Positions 45,885 to 57,844 are shown, counted from the stretch's first letter. The stretch is 64,000 bases of DNA from Osedax fenrisi (GCA_964019155.1 OZ025242.1:20578092-20642091), one strand, 5' to 3'. The notes: generated by a model from the letters alone, not told the origin. Program-made: numbers and translations.

Positions 45885-47518
45885 TTTGAATTAGATCAAA
45901 TTTAAAATATTCTCAAATACAAACAAGAATATATCAAAATACAGCAATAAAAATACTTTTCCAAATTAATTAAATACAAATATTCATATATACTATCAAA
46001 TATAAAATATACGTACACTAGTACATACAAATATATTTTAATACTAAATCGGATATTGATAATTATTAAATTACAAATTATAATAATGTAGTTAATACAA
46101 TCAAATATCTTATGTAATCTTATTTAATTATAAATTCAATAGCAAATAAAAATACATTTCTGATTAATGACTCAAATACAAATATACTAAATCTAATTTT
46201 GATAATGTACCAAGAAACTAAAATACGAAAAACTAAAGTAGTATGCAAATGTTGTATTAACAACATAGTAAAACTTGGTACTTTGTGATCAACCTTCCAC
46301 CGATAATTCCAACTTGTTTAATTTTCACCAAAAACATCGATTATAGTATTTACTCTTGCCAAATATAATTTATATAATTGAAGCCCAGAATAAAAATATA
46401 GTTATACTCAACTTGTATTCAATAAATGGTAAGACAAGATTTTAATATATAAAATAATTTTATTTATTTATTAATATCGTTAATACATCATTATTTCCAT
46501 CATCTTAATCAATATCATCACTAAGTCTTGCATCTCTAACATCAGCAGCATTTCTATTATCTTCGGCATCTTCATCGCATCTGTTCTCGCATATTACCTA
46601 TTGGACAATTACCATCCGTTAATGATTATCAACTCTATTCCATAATAGAATAACATTACATTATTTATATATATATATATATATAGGGTATAAAACCTGT
46701 GCAAAGTATCATAATATATAAAAATGTAAAATATTGCAGATAATGTAGGTATGGCTACTGGCAATGCAGATTATAATTTAATTATAAATATTTATGTGTA
46801 AATATATATGAAAAAAGGCATATATTACAAATTTAACGCATTAAATATTTAATATTTCTGTGGGAAAACTGACCTAATGACTAAAAGATTACTACCTCTT
46901 ATTGTAAAGATGTTCGGAGCAGTTATAGTTATGTACAAGTGTAATCACTTCTGTAGGGTTACATTTGTATCCATGGCATATACATATATATATTAACATC
47001 TAAAGGGTGTCCCACTACAAGTATTTCCGGCAACTTGCCGGAAATGTTGTAACTTTAAAACGATATTCAATCAATTAACTACAATTTTACTAGGTTTCAA
47101 CCCCCTTCCTTTCGGAAAATCTTGTAGTTGCATACACCCCCTTAAGACATCCAATTAGCTATACATTCACATATAAATTAAAACTATTATAATACGTTTT
47201 TATTCCATTCTATATGTATATAAAGAAAACAGAGATTTTGGATTGTTTGAATATTGATGATGAAGTTCAGTATTTGTTATGATGACATTATCACTGAATA
47301 ACTATGTCATTGAATACATTCTCAATGTGTGCAGATCGTTAAAATGAATTGCACATCTATAAAAATAGCAGTCTAACCAATTTTAATGTCTATGGTCTAA
47401 AGCTCATTTATAAAATCATCGAAAGGTCATTACTAAGTTAGTCTCTGACATTGATATGGTTTTTATTAATTATTATTTCTAAAGTATTTGCTAGGTACAT
47501 TGTATATTGCTAAAATGG
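45885..47518. other. AT-rich intergenic DNA
   Basis: No gene recognised. Contains (AT)n at 46666-46684 and the hairpin at 47023-47045. Confidence 0.5.
47023..47045. repeat. Perfect 11-bp-arm hairpin in AT-rich DNA
   Basis: ATTTCCGGCAA-C-TTGCCGGAAAT with one central base; partially extendable outward (ACAAG/GTTGT). GC-richer than the surrounding DNA. Confidence 0.85.
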
Positions 47519-47826
47519 ATGTTAAGTACATCTCAAAGTATGGTTGCTAAGGGCAGTAATACAACACCACGATTGCTATGGTGGTTGCCAAGGTGGTTGC
47601 TAAGGGCAGTAGTACAACACCACGGTTGCTAAGGTGGTTTCTAAAGGCAGTAATACAACACCACAATTGCTATGGTGGTTGCTAAGGTGGTTGCTAAAGG
47701 CAGTAATACAACACCACGGTTGTTATGGTGGTTGCTAAGGTGGTTGCTAAGGGCAGTAGTACAACACCACCATTGCTAAGGTGGTTGCTAAGGTGGTTGC
47801 TAAGGGCAGTAGTACAACACCACCAT
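47519..47826 (+). repeat. 53-bp minisatellite, six copies
   Basis: GGCAGTA(A/G)TACAACACCAC recurs with spacings 53, 41, 53, 53 and 53 bp. The 41-bp unit has lost one 12-bp AAGGTGGTTGCT subunit. The unit is GGTTGCTAAGGTGGTTGCTAAGGG followed by the conserved block. Confidence 0.9.
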
Positions 47827-48420
47827 TATACTAGACAACGTACACACATACTAACCTATGTATGCTGATCACGGATCAAAGCGTAGTCGTATCGGTGGCA
47901 GGTTAGGCTGGTGAGGATCACTGATCAATTAACCTCTGTGTAACATTCAAGGTCGGTGAATGCTCTGTGTAATAGTAACACAGTATACCAGTAATAACAA
48001 CAGCGGCGTTCAGCCTAACAAACCGGGCCCTATTTTTATGCAAATATCGAATGCCATATATTGTTAGTTGTTTGAATATTTACTAAACACAAGGCAAGTA
48101 ATTTGAAAACAAATAATTCGAAGCAGCCGATTGCTATACAAATTTGGGCCCGATTTTTTAACGTGAACGCTTTTTCAATAATATATAAATAGTGACAAAT
48201 TAATTATAATCAAATTAAGATAATATAATTATAGACAAGTTAAAATATTTAAATATATAATAATTTTGATTCTCGAGAATTTCAAATATGGAAAATATAG
48301 TTGTCTAGAAAATGATATATTTTTGATTTGGAAATATTCGATATATAGAACTAATGATATATATAACATAGAATAGTATTCGAGATATTCAAATAGGCGT
48401 AGATATACTTGTGGTGAAAC

Positions 48421-48506
48421 CTGTCTCTCTGTGAGAGATCATATCCAGTACTTCGAATGATCTTCTCGTCACACTTGTATTCATCAGCGTTGTTATGTTG
48501 AACTGT
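48421..48506 (-). CDS. Possible exon of an unidentified gene
   Basis: An 86-nt segment between acceptor GCCTTAG (48507-48513) and donor ACAG|GTTTCA. In the frame compatible with 48863-48960 it reads QFNITTLMNTSVTRRSFEVL and DMISHRET. It is GC-richer than the flanks. Two frames are open, so even the frame is uncertain. I recognise no family. It may belong to a minus-strand gene with the next entry. Confidence 0.25.
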
Positions 48507-48862
48507 CTAAGGCAGCGGAGGTCAATATAGAAGTCAATAGGGGATAATAGAGAATAATTATATGCAGGTATCTATAGGAATACCACTATAGACCACCAAA
48601 CCTACTATACATCTTCACACTATATACAATAATTATAGAAATAATATATAGATTATGGTGGGGCATATAAGACTTTGTTATGGGTAGTTTCTGAATTACT
48701 AATCACAACGAGATATTATTATATTTGATAATATAATATGCTATTGAACACAAATCCTCAATGACATAGTTTACATCACTACATTCGATATAGTCTACCG
48801 GGTGGTCTAGGAGTGGATATAACGGTTAAGGCGTGGATATAGGGATGCTATTGAACTCTAAC

Positions 48863-48960
48863 CTCTTGTTGATATGCAGTAGACCGACGTGTTTATTGAC
48901 ATATTTGCCGAAACATAAAGAAGTGACAACGAAGCTGGTCTGGCGAGTAACGCAGAATTC
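48863..48960 (-). CDS. Possible exon of an unidentified gene
   Basis: A 98-nt segment, acceptor TCAATAG (48961-48967), donor AAGAG|GTTAGA, phase 0 in and 2 out. It reads EFCVTRQTSFVVTSLCFGKY and VNKHVGLLHINK. Its exit phase fits the entry phase of 48506-48421. A second frame is also open, so the reading is tentative. No family recognised. Confidence 0.25.
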
Positions 48961-49369
48961 CTATTGAATGCATATATCTATAATTTATATATAGTTACAC
49001 ACACTGAATATTCAAGTGTAGTTATCCGAGAATTTGTTTAAATATGACATCATTACAATATACAATAAATATTTATATCATTTGATAATTATTTTACATA
49101 CGTATAATGATAATAAATATTTAACTTATATTATTTAACTTATAGCCATAATAATATTATCTATATACTATATGTTACATAGTATAGCTAAAATCTGAGT
49201 GAAAATATAATTATTTACATCGAAGTTGATTTTCTAATAAATTTACTTTTGTCAAACCTACCATCAGTAAAATTCATAAAAAAACCTCATTAATTAGGAT
49301 GAATACAAAATATATTATACTAAATGATATATTAAAAAAATTATTTTCCAACATAATGCGGGGTTCACT

Positions 49370-49519
49370 CACTAACCTAGCAGTACGAAATAGATCCAGT
49401 TATCCAGTTGGCCAGTTGACGGATCTCTTCAAAAGTGACTCGATAGTGATGTTATCTAGTTGCACGTCCCTCTCATTACAGCCGTAGCCTCTCATTAGGT
49501 AGTAGTCGGTGGTATTCAT
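49370..49519 (-). CDS. Possible first exon of an unidentified gene
   Basis: A minus-strand ATG at 49519 opens MNTTDYYLMRGYGCNERDVQ then LDNITIESLLKRSVNWPTG before TAA. CTGCTAG|GTTAGTGAG at about 49373 looks like a donor of the kind used by GPSM, but in the ATG frame the stop comes first. The segment stands out by GC content and codon-like composition. No family recognised; possibly a decayed exon. Confidence 0.2.
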
Positions 49520-50360
49520 GTAAATGCGGATTATAATGATTGAGTAGTGGTGCGAGATTATGATAACAGATGGAGGAGATAAGGGTAATGGGCGATAAGT
49601 GACTTTAAATATCTATAAGTAGGCTTCTCTAAATTCATACATAAATGCACTTATTCTACATCAACAATATACACATTAAATGTATAATATAAAATAAATA
49701 ACAACTAAAGGGCAGATAACTTAGGTGACCTCCGAAATTGTGAACATTATATTTTTTTCAAATTATTCAAATAGCGAGAGTAATGATATAATAAGTTATT
49801 GAACATACCTAATATTATAACCTAATATTAATAGATTGTAATTTTTGAATACAAATATTGAGTCACAAAATGTTGAGACCATTTATTGTTAGTGTCCGTA
49901 TTGGGTTACTTTCCCCTACAAATCAATGCAACAAATCTTTTAAAATTAATTATTACATTAGGATCATATTAAAATCATAATATTATTTAATATTATTTAA
50001 TACATATTATATTTAGAATGATGAAATACATAAAATAGAAAAAACATCTTTCAATTTAAACTACTGTTACAACTGAAAATTATATATTTCTGAGTAAAAC
50101 TTCACCATTAAATATATATTAAGCAGGTAACCTATCCTTTATAATAATAATAATGTTAACATATCTAAATATACAATAGTATAATATTACAATACTATTA
50201 TAAATTTTATTTTATATTGTAAATAAATCAAAATGTTACATTAACTTTTTAAACTTTTTAAACTATTATAATATATGGTAGATTATATATTAAATTATGT
50301 ATATAACATATATTTAGCACTATATATGTATAATAATACATATACATATTTTTATTTAGG
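49520..50360. other. AT-rich DNA left of the macrosatellite
   Basis: No gene seen. This sequence does not resemble the DNA that precedes the CCCH exon in later repeat units, so the array edge lies near 50,361. Confidence 0.5.
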
Positions 50361-50428
50361 ATGAAAGTAGATAAAACAGAGTGCAGATTCTTCAAGGAGG
50401 GATATTGTATGTTTGACAAATTGTGTAG
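50361..50428 (+). CDS. CCCH zinc-finger exon, unit 1
   Basis: Reads MKVDKTECRFFKEGYCMFDK then LC(R), a C-x7-C-x5-C finger with the spacing of makorin-type CCCH fingers. The final His would lie in the next exon. The exon ends TGTGTAG|GTAGTT; later units have GTAAGT, so unit 1 has lost one base of the donor. The sequence differs from the other units at the start (VDKTECRFF versus VTTWCRVF), keeping a better CRFF core. Confidence 0.5.
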
Positions 50429-50602
50429 GTAGTTTACTAATTCACTAGAGATATTCAATTGTATTAATAATATATATGTAGCAATTAGGTATTATAATAT
50501 TATATTCTCAGAAAGATACATGATCGATAAAAATATGTATCTTTACAATTACAGTTTTCAGATAAATATTCTTCATAAAATATAATTATAATTATACCCA
50601 TA

Positions 50603-50908
50603 GTGGTTATCAGTACATATATTAATACTTGTATGTTAACTACAATTCATATCAAAACAGGTGCTAGGCTGGAGAAAAACCGAGAAGAACGCGAGAACAG
50701 CAGAAAAGAAAGCCAGAGAGAGGCACGATATGGCCGTGTCATTAAGGATAATCAAGGTCGTACCTCCACACAAATGACCACAATGTCCGGCCTATCCTAC
50801 TACCGCATACACTTGCATGTGAACGAAGTACTATACCCGTCCACTGTAGCGGTCAAACAAGAACAAGTAGTGGTCAAGAAGATGGAGGAAGAAATGTCGA
50901 GAAAGTAG
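50603..50908 (+). CDS. Charged ORF, unit 1
   Basis: 101 codons as an open frame; the part shared by all units starts MLTTIHIKTGARLEKNREER and continues ENSRKESQREARYGRVIKD, then TMSGLSYYRIHLHVNEVLYP, ending KKMEEEMSRK. It is helical and charged in the first half. GTGCTAGG at 50661 follows a good acceptor (ATCAAAACAG), so it may be a downstream exon of the CCCH gene, but joining from the CCCH donor at that acceptor gives an immediate stop. No family recognised. Confidence 0.4.
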   Translation: MVISTYINTCMLTTIHIKTGARLEKNREERENSRKESQREARYGRVIKDNQGRTSTQMTTMSGLSYYRIHLHVNEVLYPSTVAVKQEQVVVKKMEEEMSRK

Positions 50909-51070
50909 AGGATACTCCCAGTATGCGATATATCTGTTCTAAGTGTTATAAGACCATAAAGTCATTAATGAATCGTATCATTAAAGATCACAAAAATAAC
51001 CAAGGAAGTGAGTATCTTAGAAAAATAAATAACCTCGCGTTGAAAGTGCTGCACTGCCAGGAAGTAGTGA
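50909..51070 (+). pseudogene. C2H2-finger fragment, unit 1, frameshifted
   Basis: Matches the finger encoded at 53810-53931 (CDICSKCYKTIKSLM…DHKN), but a 2-bp AT insertion (GCGATATATCTG) breaks the frame, and the first zinc His is replaced (SLMNRI instead of SLMGHI). Units 2-4 keep the frame here but also have NRI. Confidence 0.6.
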
Positions 51071-51099
51071 CTTAGAGCATCTAGATATATATATCATGC

Positions 51100-51780
51100 A
51101 ACAAAGTAATACAATCTGTAACAGACCCGCCGCTACCCGCTACAATGAACTGCTAGATATTAGGTTACAGGTTCTTTCAATATTTTTGTCACATGTTTTT
51201 TTTTACATATTTTTACATATTAAATTATCATAGAATACTATAAAATTAAATTCAAAATTCCCTCGACTACTGCTAGGTTATATGGAACAGCTAATGATGG
51301 ACAATGGATACTCCAATAGCGATGGTAACGATATATTTATAGATAAGAGTGAGAGAAGCTACAACTTATAGTATTGTCGTACAATATATTTATCAAGGGT
51401 AAACTTCTAAGCTTGCATTACATATGAATAACATATATACTATTTCTACATTAGCGGACTTATAACTTATACAATTATAATAATAATGTAGGAGATATAA
51501 TGGAGTTATAACAAAGATTGAACATCCTTAAAAGTAGAATCGCTCAATTATTAATGTTTACTTGTTAACTTATGTTGTCATGGTTTTGGAGGAATATTTT
51601 AATGTCATGACAGATATCAATAAGATCTGCAGAGATAATAGTATTACGAAATCACAAAGTACAATCGCCAGAGATAATTGGAAGTGACGAGTATTTAATA
51701 TCGGGAGATGGACAAATGAAGTTAGTGAATATTAGTTATATTATAAATTATATTTTATACTTATACATACTAGAGGGTGT
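51100..51780 (+). other. Unit 1 segment with short ORF fragments
   Basis: Holds MQQSNTICNRPAATRYNELL-DIRLQ (51100-51170), MEQLMMDNGYSNSDGNDIFI (51282-51370) and a stretch reading SPEIIGSDEYLISGDGQMKL near 51670. They are repeated in each unit. They look like coding remains of one larger gene, probably the transposase that follows. Confidence 0.4.
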
Positions 51781-51955
51781 CCGACGTTACCCGTTAGTGA
51801 TAAAATTTGATTTTAACATTAAGAGGTGCGTTTTCAATAAAAAAAGTGAATCTATTTTAATATATGACAATCATGAAATACGAACATTTAAATCGAATGG
51901 CGATATCATTAATATTACAAAATTAAATGGGAATTCTAATTTCAAGATGGTTTAG
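51716..51955 (+). pseudogene. Transposase-associated segment A, unit 1
   Basis: Open for 79 codons: EGVRRYPLVIKFDFNIKRCV, SESILIYDNHEIRTFKSNGD and NITKLNGNSNFKMV, then stop. It runs into a decayed copy of the REINFNGR…DRKL…FDELEH segment with stops (51960-52140) and FKHSLVVYFAKEGERLFGSR (52200-52270). See segment B for the family. Confidence 0.5.
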
Positions 51956-52794
51956 TCAGACAATTGAGAGAAATTAATTTTAACGGACGTTCTGTTGTTT
52001 TATAGTTTGATAGAAAATTAAGGAAATTTGATGAATTGGAACATTTAAAGCAAGCGAGTTTCGCCAATTATTATTATATACAGGAAAAATTATATTAAAA
52101 TATATATTAAATGCCGAATATTATATTATAACTTTATATGTTTAAATATTTCCATTTCAATTTACTGTTCATATATATCAAATAATAAAATATATTTAGA
52201 TTTTAAACATTCGTTAGTAGTATATTTCGCTAAGGAAGGTGAACGTTTATTTGGATCTAGATTCTGTGATTATAATGTATTATACATGTAAATTAGTTAT
52301 TACATTTAATACATGATACACAAAAAAATACATTAAAAAATATATAATTACATCATATTTTTTAGTATTTATATAATATTATATAAATAGTATATTATAA
52401 TCAAAATAATATTTATCCGTAAACCGAAAAATTTACAGGAGATTTAAAAAATGGTTTGGAATATATAAAGTCTATTAAAGCAAATTATTAATCGAATGGA
52501 AGAGAATTTTAGGATTCAACCAATAGATAAGAAAACTACCAGTAATCTATTTATTACAAGGAAACTGTCAAATGGTATAAATAATAATTTCGTTAAAAAT
52601 GGTATAAAGGATATAATATTTGCATTATTTTGTCACGTGTTTTTTTATATATATATTAAATTATCATAGTATTCAATACAATTAAATACTTGTTATTGAA
52701 CTACATCAAATAAATTAATTATATAAAGGTTATACATTGGTTTTTCTCAATGAAAATAATTTATAAAAATAATAGTGTTAAATTTAATTTTAAC

Positions 52795-53350
52795 ATTTAG
52801 AGGTGCGTTTTCAATAAAAAAAGTGAATCTATTTTAATATATGACAATCATGAAATACGAACATTTAAATCGAATGGCGATATCATTAATATTACAAAAT
52901 TAAATGGGAATTCTAATTTCAAGATGGTTTAGCCAGAGAATTGAGAGAAATTAATTTTAACGGACGTTCTGTTGTTTTACAGTTTGATAGAAAATTAAGG
53001 ACATTTGATGAATTGGAACATTTTAAGGCAAGCGAGTTTCGACAATTATTATTATATATAGGAAAAATTATATATAAATATATATTAAATGCCGAATATA
53101 ATATTATAACTTTATATGTTTAAATATTTCCATTTCAATTTACTATTTAGATTTTGCACATTCGTTAGTAATATATTTCGTTAAGGAAGGTGAAAGTTTA
53201 TTTGGATCTAGATTCTGTGCTTATAATACATTATACATTAACATTCGTTATTAAATTTAAGACTAGATGTGCAAAATTTAGGAGATTTAAATGAAAATTC
53301 TGTCTTTAAATTTGAAAATTACATGCAGTTTATAAAATTATTTTTTAAAT
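52795..53350 (+). pseudogene. tnp2/CACTA-like transposase C-terminal segment B, unit 1
   Basis: 52941-53123 reads LREINFNGRSVVLQFDRKLR then TFDELEHFKASEFRQLLLYI-GK. After a gap come FAHSLVIYFVKEGESLFGSR (about 53150) and LGDLNENSVFKFENYMQFIK (about 53285). Elsewhere in the unit IRKPKNLQEI occurs (52425). The order R-P-R-(S/T)-x-(D/N)E…WKA-(T/S)EFRQ-(F/L)LLYTG…YNVHxLxHL…FSAFPFEN…RKPxxPLQQ is that of tnp2-type (EnSpm/CACTA) transposases of invertebrates. Stops and gaps show it is dead. Confidence 0.6.
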
Positions 53351-53616
53351 TTAAATTATATTTTTTTTAAATATATTATATAATATCTTAATAATTGTAG
53401 TTTCTAAAATTAATATATAATTATATCATATTTTAATTTTTTTAATACAGTATTTATAAAATATTATACAATATTATAATCAAAATAATATTAGTGAATT
53501 TAGTTCGCATAGGAGTACGGTTATAGGGTTGATCATAATGGTGAATATAATGATATTATAGTTGAAAAAAGTATAGGTTTTTTTTTTAATCTATCTCATT
53601 TTAGTACTGTATTGTA

Positions 53617-53931
53617 GTGATTGAATATTTACGATCTTTGATAATTATAAAAGCAATTTTAAAAATAATGATCACTAATAACGATCCCAAATGTAACCTG
53701 TACAATCACATGCGTCTGCACACTGGTCAGTACTATATATACAGTCTGCGTTCGCTATATACCGATAACAGAAACCACCTCACCGAAAATTTAGAGTTGC
53801 ACATGAACATACTACCAGTATGCGATATCTGTTCTAAGTGTTATAAGACCATAAAGTCATTAATGGGTCATATCATTAAAGATCACAAAAATAAACTTGG
53901 AAGTGAGTATCTTAGAAAAATAACAAAATAA
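53617..53931 (+). CDS. C2H2 zinc-finger ORF, unit 1
   Basis: 104 codons. It holds PKCNLYNHMRLHTGQYYIYS, a finger tail with the H-x3-H-TG(Q) linker of Kruppel-type fingers. LYTDNRNHLTENLELHMN is a degenerate finger, and LPVCDICSKCYKTIKSLMGH-IIKDHK is a complete C2H2 finger (C-x2-C…H-x5-H by eye). The N-terminal 20 residues are probably not original coding. The frame is identical in unit 2 except for one residue and is kept with a 2-codon deletion in unit 4. It may be an exon of a multi-finger gene or part of the transposon. Confidence 0.5.
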   Translation: MIEYLRSLIIIKAILKIMITNNDPKCNLYNHMRLHTGQYYIYSLRSLYTDNRNHLTENLELHMNILPVCDICSKCYKTIKSLMGHIIKDHKNKLGSEYLRKITK

Positions 53932-54059
53932 ATTTATTTAATTTTATTAAAATATTAATATAATTAAAATATATAAATTATATTTTTAGATCAAATTTAA
54001 CTATACAATAAAAACTTTTAAAAGTATATCATTTAATTATAATATAAATTTCATTTAAG

Positions 54060-54124
54060 ATGAAAGTCACAACATGGTGCAGAGTCTTCAAGGAAGGATA
54101 TTGTATGTTCGGAAAATTGTGTAG
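54060..54124 (+). CDS. CCCH zinc-finger exon, unit 2
   Basis: MKVTTWCRVFKEGYCMFGKL-C, then donor TGTAG|GTAAGT (consensus). C-x7-C-x5-C spacing as in makorin fingers. Downstream at 54249 an acceptor (TTTACAATTACAG) is followed by TTTTCAGAT, reminiscent of the usual FSH end with H changed to D, but the frame closes soon after. Confidence 0.5.
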
Positions 54125-54326
54125 GTAAGTTTACTAATTCACTAGAGATATTCAATTGTATTAATAATATATATGTAGCAATTAAGTATTATAATATTAT
54201 ATTCTCAGAAAGATACATGATCGATAAAATATGTATCTTTACAATTACAGTTTTCAGATAAATATTCTTCATAAAATATAATTATAATTATACCCATAGT
54301 GGTTATCAGTATATACTAATACTTGT

Positions 54327-54602
54327 ATGTTAACTACAATTCATATCAAAACAGGTGCTAGGCTGGAGAAAAGCCGAGAAGAACGCGAGAACAGCAGAGA
54401 AGAAAGCCAGAGAGAGGCACGATATGGCCGTGTCATTAAGGATAATCAAGGTCGTACCTCCACACAAGTGACCACAATGTCCGGCCTATCCTACTACCGC
54501 ATACACTTGCATGTGAACGAAGTGCTATACCCGTCCACTGTAGCGGTCAAACAAGAACAAGTAGTGGTCAAGAAGATGGAGGAAGAAATGTCGAGAAAGT
54601 AG
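54327..54602 (+). CDS. Charged ORF, unit 2
   Basis: 91 codons, MLTTIHIKTGARLEKSREER… to …KKMEEEMSRK. It differs from unit 1 at a few positions (KS for KN, EE for KE, QV for QM). Confidence 0.4.
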   Translation: MLTTIHIKTGARLEKSREERENSREESQREARYGRVIKDNQGRTSTQVTTMSGLSYYRIHLHVNEVLYPSTVAVKQEQVVVKKMEEEMSRK

Positions 54603-56630
54603 AGGATACTCCCAGTATGCGATATCTGTTCTAAGTGTTATAAGACCATAAAGTCATTAATGAATCGTATCATTAAAGATCACAAAAATAACCAAGGAAG
54701 TGAGTATCTTAGAAAAATAAATAACCTCGCGTTGAAAGTGCTGCACTGCCAGAAAGTAGTGACTTAGAGCATCTAGATATATATATCATGCAACAAAGTA
54801 ATACAATCTGTAACAGACCCGCCGCTACCCGCTACAATGAACTGCTAGATATTAGGTTACAGGTTCTTTCAATATTTTTGTCACATGTTTTTTTTTACAT
54901 ATTTTTACATATTAAATTATCATAGAATACTATAAAATTAAATTCAAAATTCCCTCGACTACTGCTAGGTTATATGGAACAGCTAATGATGGACAATGGA
55001 TACTCCAATAGCGATGGTAACGATATATTTATAGATAAGAGTGAGAGAAGCTACAACTTATAGTATTGTCGTACAATATATTTATCAAGGGTAAACTTCT
55101 AAGCTTGCATTACATATGAATAACATATATACTATTTCTACATTAGCGGACTTATAACTTATACAATTATAATAATAATGTAGGAGATATAATGGAGTTA
55201 TAACAAAGATTGAACATCCTTAAAAGTAGAATCGCTCAATTATTAATGTTTACTTGTTAACTTATGTTGTCATGGTTTTGGAGGAATATTTTAATGTCAT
55301 GACAGATATCAATAAGATCTGCAGAGATAATAGTATTACGAAATCACAAAGTACAATCGCCAGAGATAATTGGAAGTGACGAGTATTTAATATCGGGAGA
55401 TGGACAAATGAAGTTAGTGAATATTAGTTATATTATAAATTACACTTTTATACTTATACATACTAGAGGGTGTCCGACGTTACCCGTTAGTGATAAAATT
55501 TGATTTTAACATTAAGAGGTGCGTTTTCAATAAAAAAAGTGAATCTATTTTAATATATGACAATCATGAAATACGAACATTTAAATCGAATGGCGATATC
55601 ATTAATATTACAAAATTAAATGGGAATTCTAATTTCAAGATGGTTTAGTCAGACAATTGAGAGAAATTAATTTTAACGGACGTTCTGTTGTTTTATAGTT
55701 TGATAGAAAATTAAGGAAATTTGATGAATTGGAACATTTAAGGCAAGCGAGTTTCGCCAATTATTATTATATACAGGACAAATTATATTAAAATATATAT
55801 TAAATGCCGAATATTATATTATAACTTTATATGTTTAAATATTTCCATTTCAATTTACTGTTCATATATATCAAATAATAAAATATATTTAGATTTTAAA
55901 CATTCGTTAGTAGTATATTTCGCTAAGGAAGGTGAACGTTTATTTGGATCTAGATTCTGTGATTATAATGTATTATACATGTAAATTAGTTATTACATTT
56001 AATACATGATACACAAAAAAATACATTAAAAATATATAATTACATCATATTTTTTAGCATTTATATAATATTATATAAATAGTATATTATAATCAAAATA
56101 ATATTTATCCGTAAACCGAAAAATTTACAGGAGATTTAAAAAATGGTTTGGAATATATAAAGTCTATTAAAGCAAATTATTAATCGAATGGAAGAGAATT
56201 TTAGGATTCAACCAATAGATAAGAAAACTACCAGTAATCTATTTATTACAAGGAAACTGTCAAATGGTATAAATAATAATTTCGTTAAAAATGGTATAAA
56301 GGATATAATATTTGCATTATTTTGTCACGTGTTTTTTTATATATATATTAAATTATCATAGTATTCTATAAAATTAAATACTTGTTATTGAACTACATCA
56401 AATAAATTAATTGTATAAAGGTTATACATTGGTTTTTATCAATGAAAATAATTTATAAAAATAATAGTGTTAAAATTTAATTTTAACATTAAGAGGTGCG
56501 TTTTCAATAAAAAAAGTGAATCTATTTTAATATATGACAATCATGAAATACGAATATTTAAATCGAATGGCGATATCATTAATATTACAAAATTAAATGG
56601 GAATTCTAATTTCAAGATGGTTTAGACAGA
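54603..56630 (+). other. Unit 2 interior with decayed transposase segment A
   Basis: Same order as unit 1: C2H2 fragment (54615-54766, frame open but with NRI in place of GHI), NELLDIR and MEQLMMDNG fragments, VRRYPLVIKFDFNIKRC segment (55470-55650), then the decayed REINFNGR copy. Nothing unique to this unit. Confidence 0.5.
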
Positions 56631-56633
56631 GAA

Positions 56634-56816
56634 TTGAGAGAAATTAATTTTAACGGACGTTCTGTTGTTTTACAGTTTGATAGAAAATTAAGGACATTTG
56701 ATGAATTGGAACATTTTAAGGCAAGCGAGTTTCGACAATTATTATTATTAATAGGAAAAATTATATATAAATATATATTAAATGCCGAATATAATATTAT
56801 AACTTTATATGTTTAA
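56634..56816 (+). pseudogene. tnp2/CACTA-like transposase segment B, unit 2
   Basis: Open for 60 codons: REINFNGRSVVLQFDRKLRT then FDELEHFKASEFRQLLLLIG. It continues as in unit 1 into FAHSLVIYFVKEGESLFGSR and FKFENYMQFIK in scattered frames to about 57070. Confidence 0.6.
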
Positions 56817-57336
56817 ATATTTCCATTTCAATTTACTGTTCATATATATCAAAGAATAAAATATATTTAGATTTTGCACATTCGTTAGTAATATATTTCG
56901 TTAAGGAAGGTGAAAGTTTATTTGGATCTAGATTCTGTGCTTATAATACATTATACATTAACATTCGTTATTAAATTTAAGACTAGATGTGCAAAATTTA
57001 GGAGATTTAAATGAAAATTCTGTCTTTAAATTTGAAAATTACATGCAGTTTATAAAATTATTTTTTAAATTTAAATTATATTTTTTTTAAATATATTATA
57101 TAATATCTTAATAATTGTAGTTTCTAAAATTAATATATAATTATATCATATTTTAATTTTTTTAATACAGTATTTATAAAATATTATACAATATTATAAT
57201 CAAAATAATATTAGTGAATTTAGTTCGCATAGGAGTACGGTTATAGGGTTGATCATAATGGTGAATATAATGATATTATAGTTGAAAAAAGTATAGGTTT
57301 TTTTTTTAATCTATCTCATTTTAGTACTGTATTGTA

Positions 57337-57651
57337 GTGATTGAATATTTACGATCTTTGATAATTATAAAAGCAATTTTAAAAATAATGATCACTAATA
57401 ACGATCCCAAATGTAACCTGTACAATCACATGCGTCTGCACACTGGTCAGTACTATATATACAGTCTGCGTTCGCTATATACCGATAACAGAAACCACCT
57501 CACCGAAAATTTAGAGTTGCACATGAACATACTACCAGTATGCGATATCTGTTCTAAGTGTTATAAGACCATAAAGTCATTAATGGGTCATATCATTAAA
57601 GATCACAAAAATAAACTTGGAAGTGAGTATCTTAGAAAAATAAAAAAATAA
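57337..57651 (+). CDS. C2H2 zinc-finger ORF, unit 2
   Basis: 104 codons, one difference from unit 1 (…LRKIKK at the end instead of LRKITK). All zinc ligands in HMRLHTG and CDICSKC…H…H are kept. Confidence 0.5.
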   Translation: MIEYLRSLIIIKAILKIMITNNDPKCNLYNHMRLHTGQYYIYSLRSLYTDNRNHLTENLELHMNILPVCDICSKCYKTIKSLMGHIIKDHKNKLGSEYLRKIKK

Positions 57652-57779
57652 ATTTATTTAATTTTATTAAAATATTAATATAATTAAAATATATAAATTA
57701 TATTTCTAGATCAAATTTAACTATACAATAAAAACTTTTAAAAGTATATCATTTAATTATAATATAAATTTCATTTAAG

Positions 57780-57844
57780 ATGAAAGTCACAACATGGTGC
57801 AGAGTCTTCAAGGAAGGATATTGTATGTTCGGAAAATTGTGTAG
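57780..57844 (+). CDS. CCCH zinc-finger exon, unit 3
   Basis: Same as unit 2 including the GTAAGT donor. Confidence 0.5.

Noticed and set aside
47519..47826. CRISPR array
   Set aside because: Direct repeats without unique spacers; a 53-bp minisatellite in a eukaryotic genome.
48780..48850. A second tRNA-like/SINE head (GGTGGTCTAGGAGTGGATATAA)
   Set aside because: Resembles an A box, but no B box follows at the right distance.
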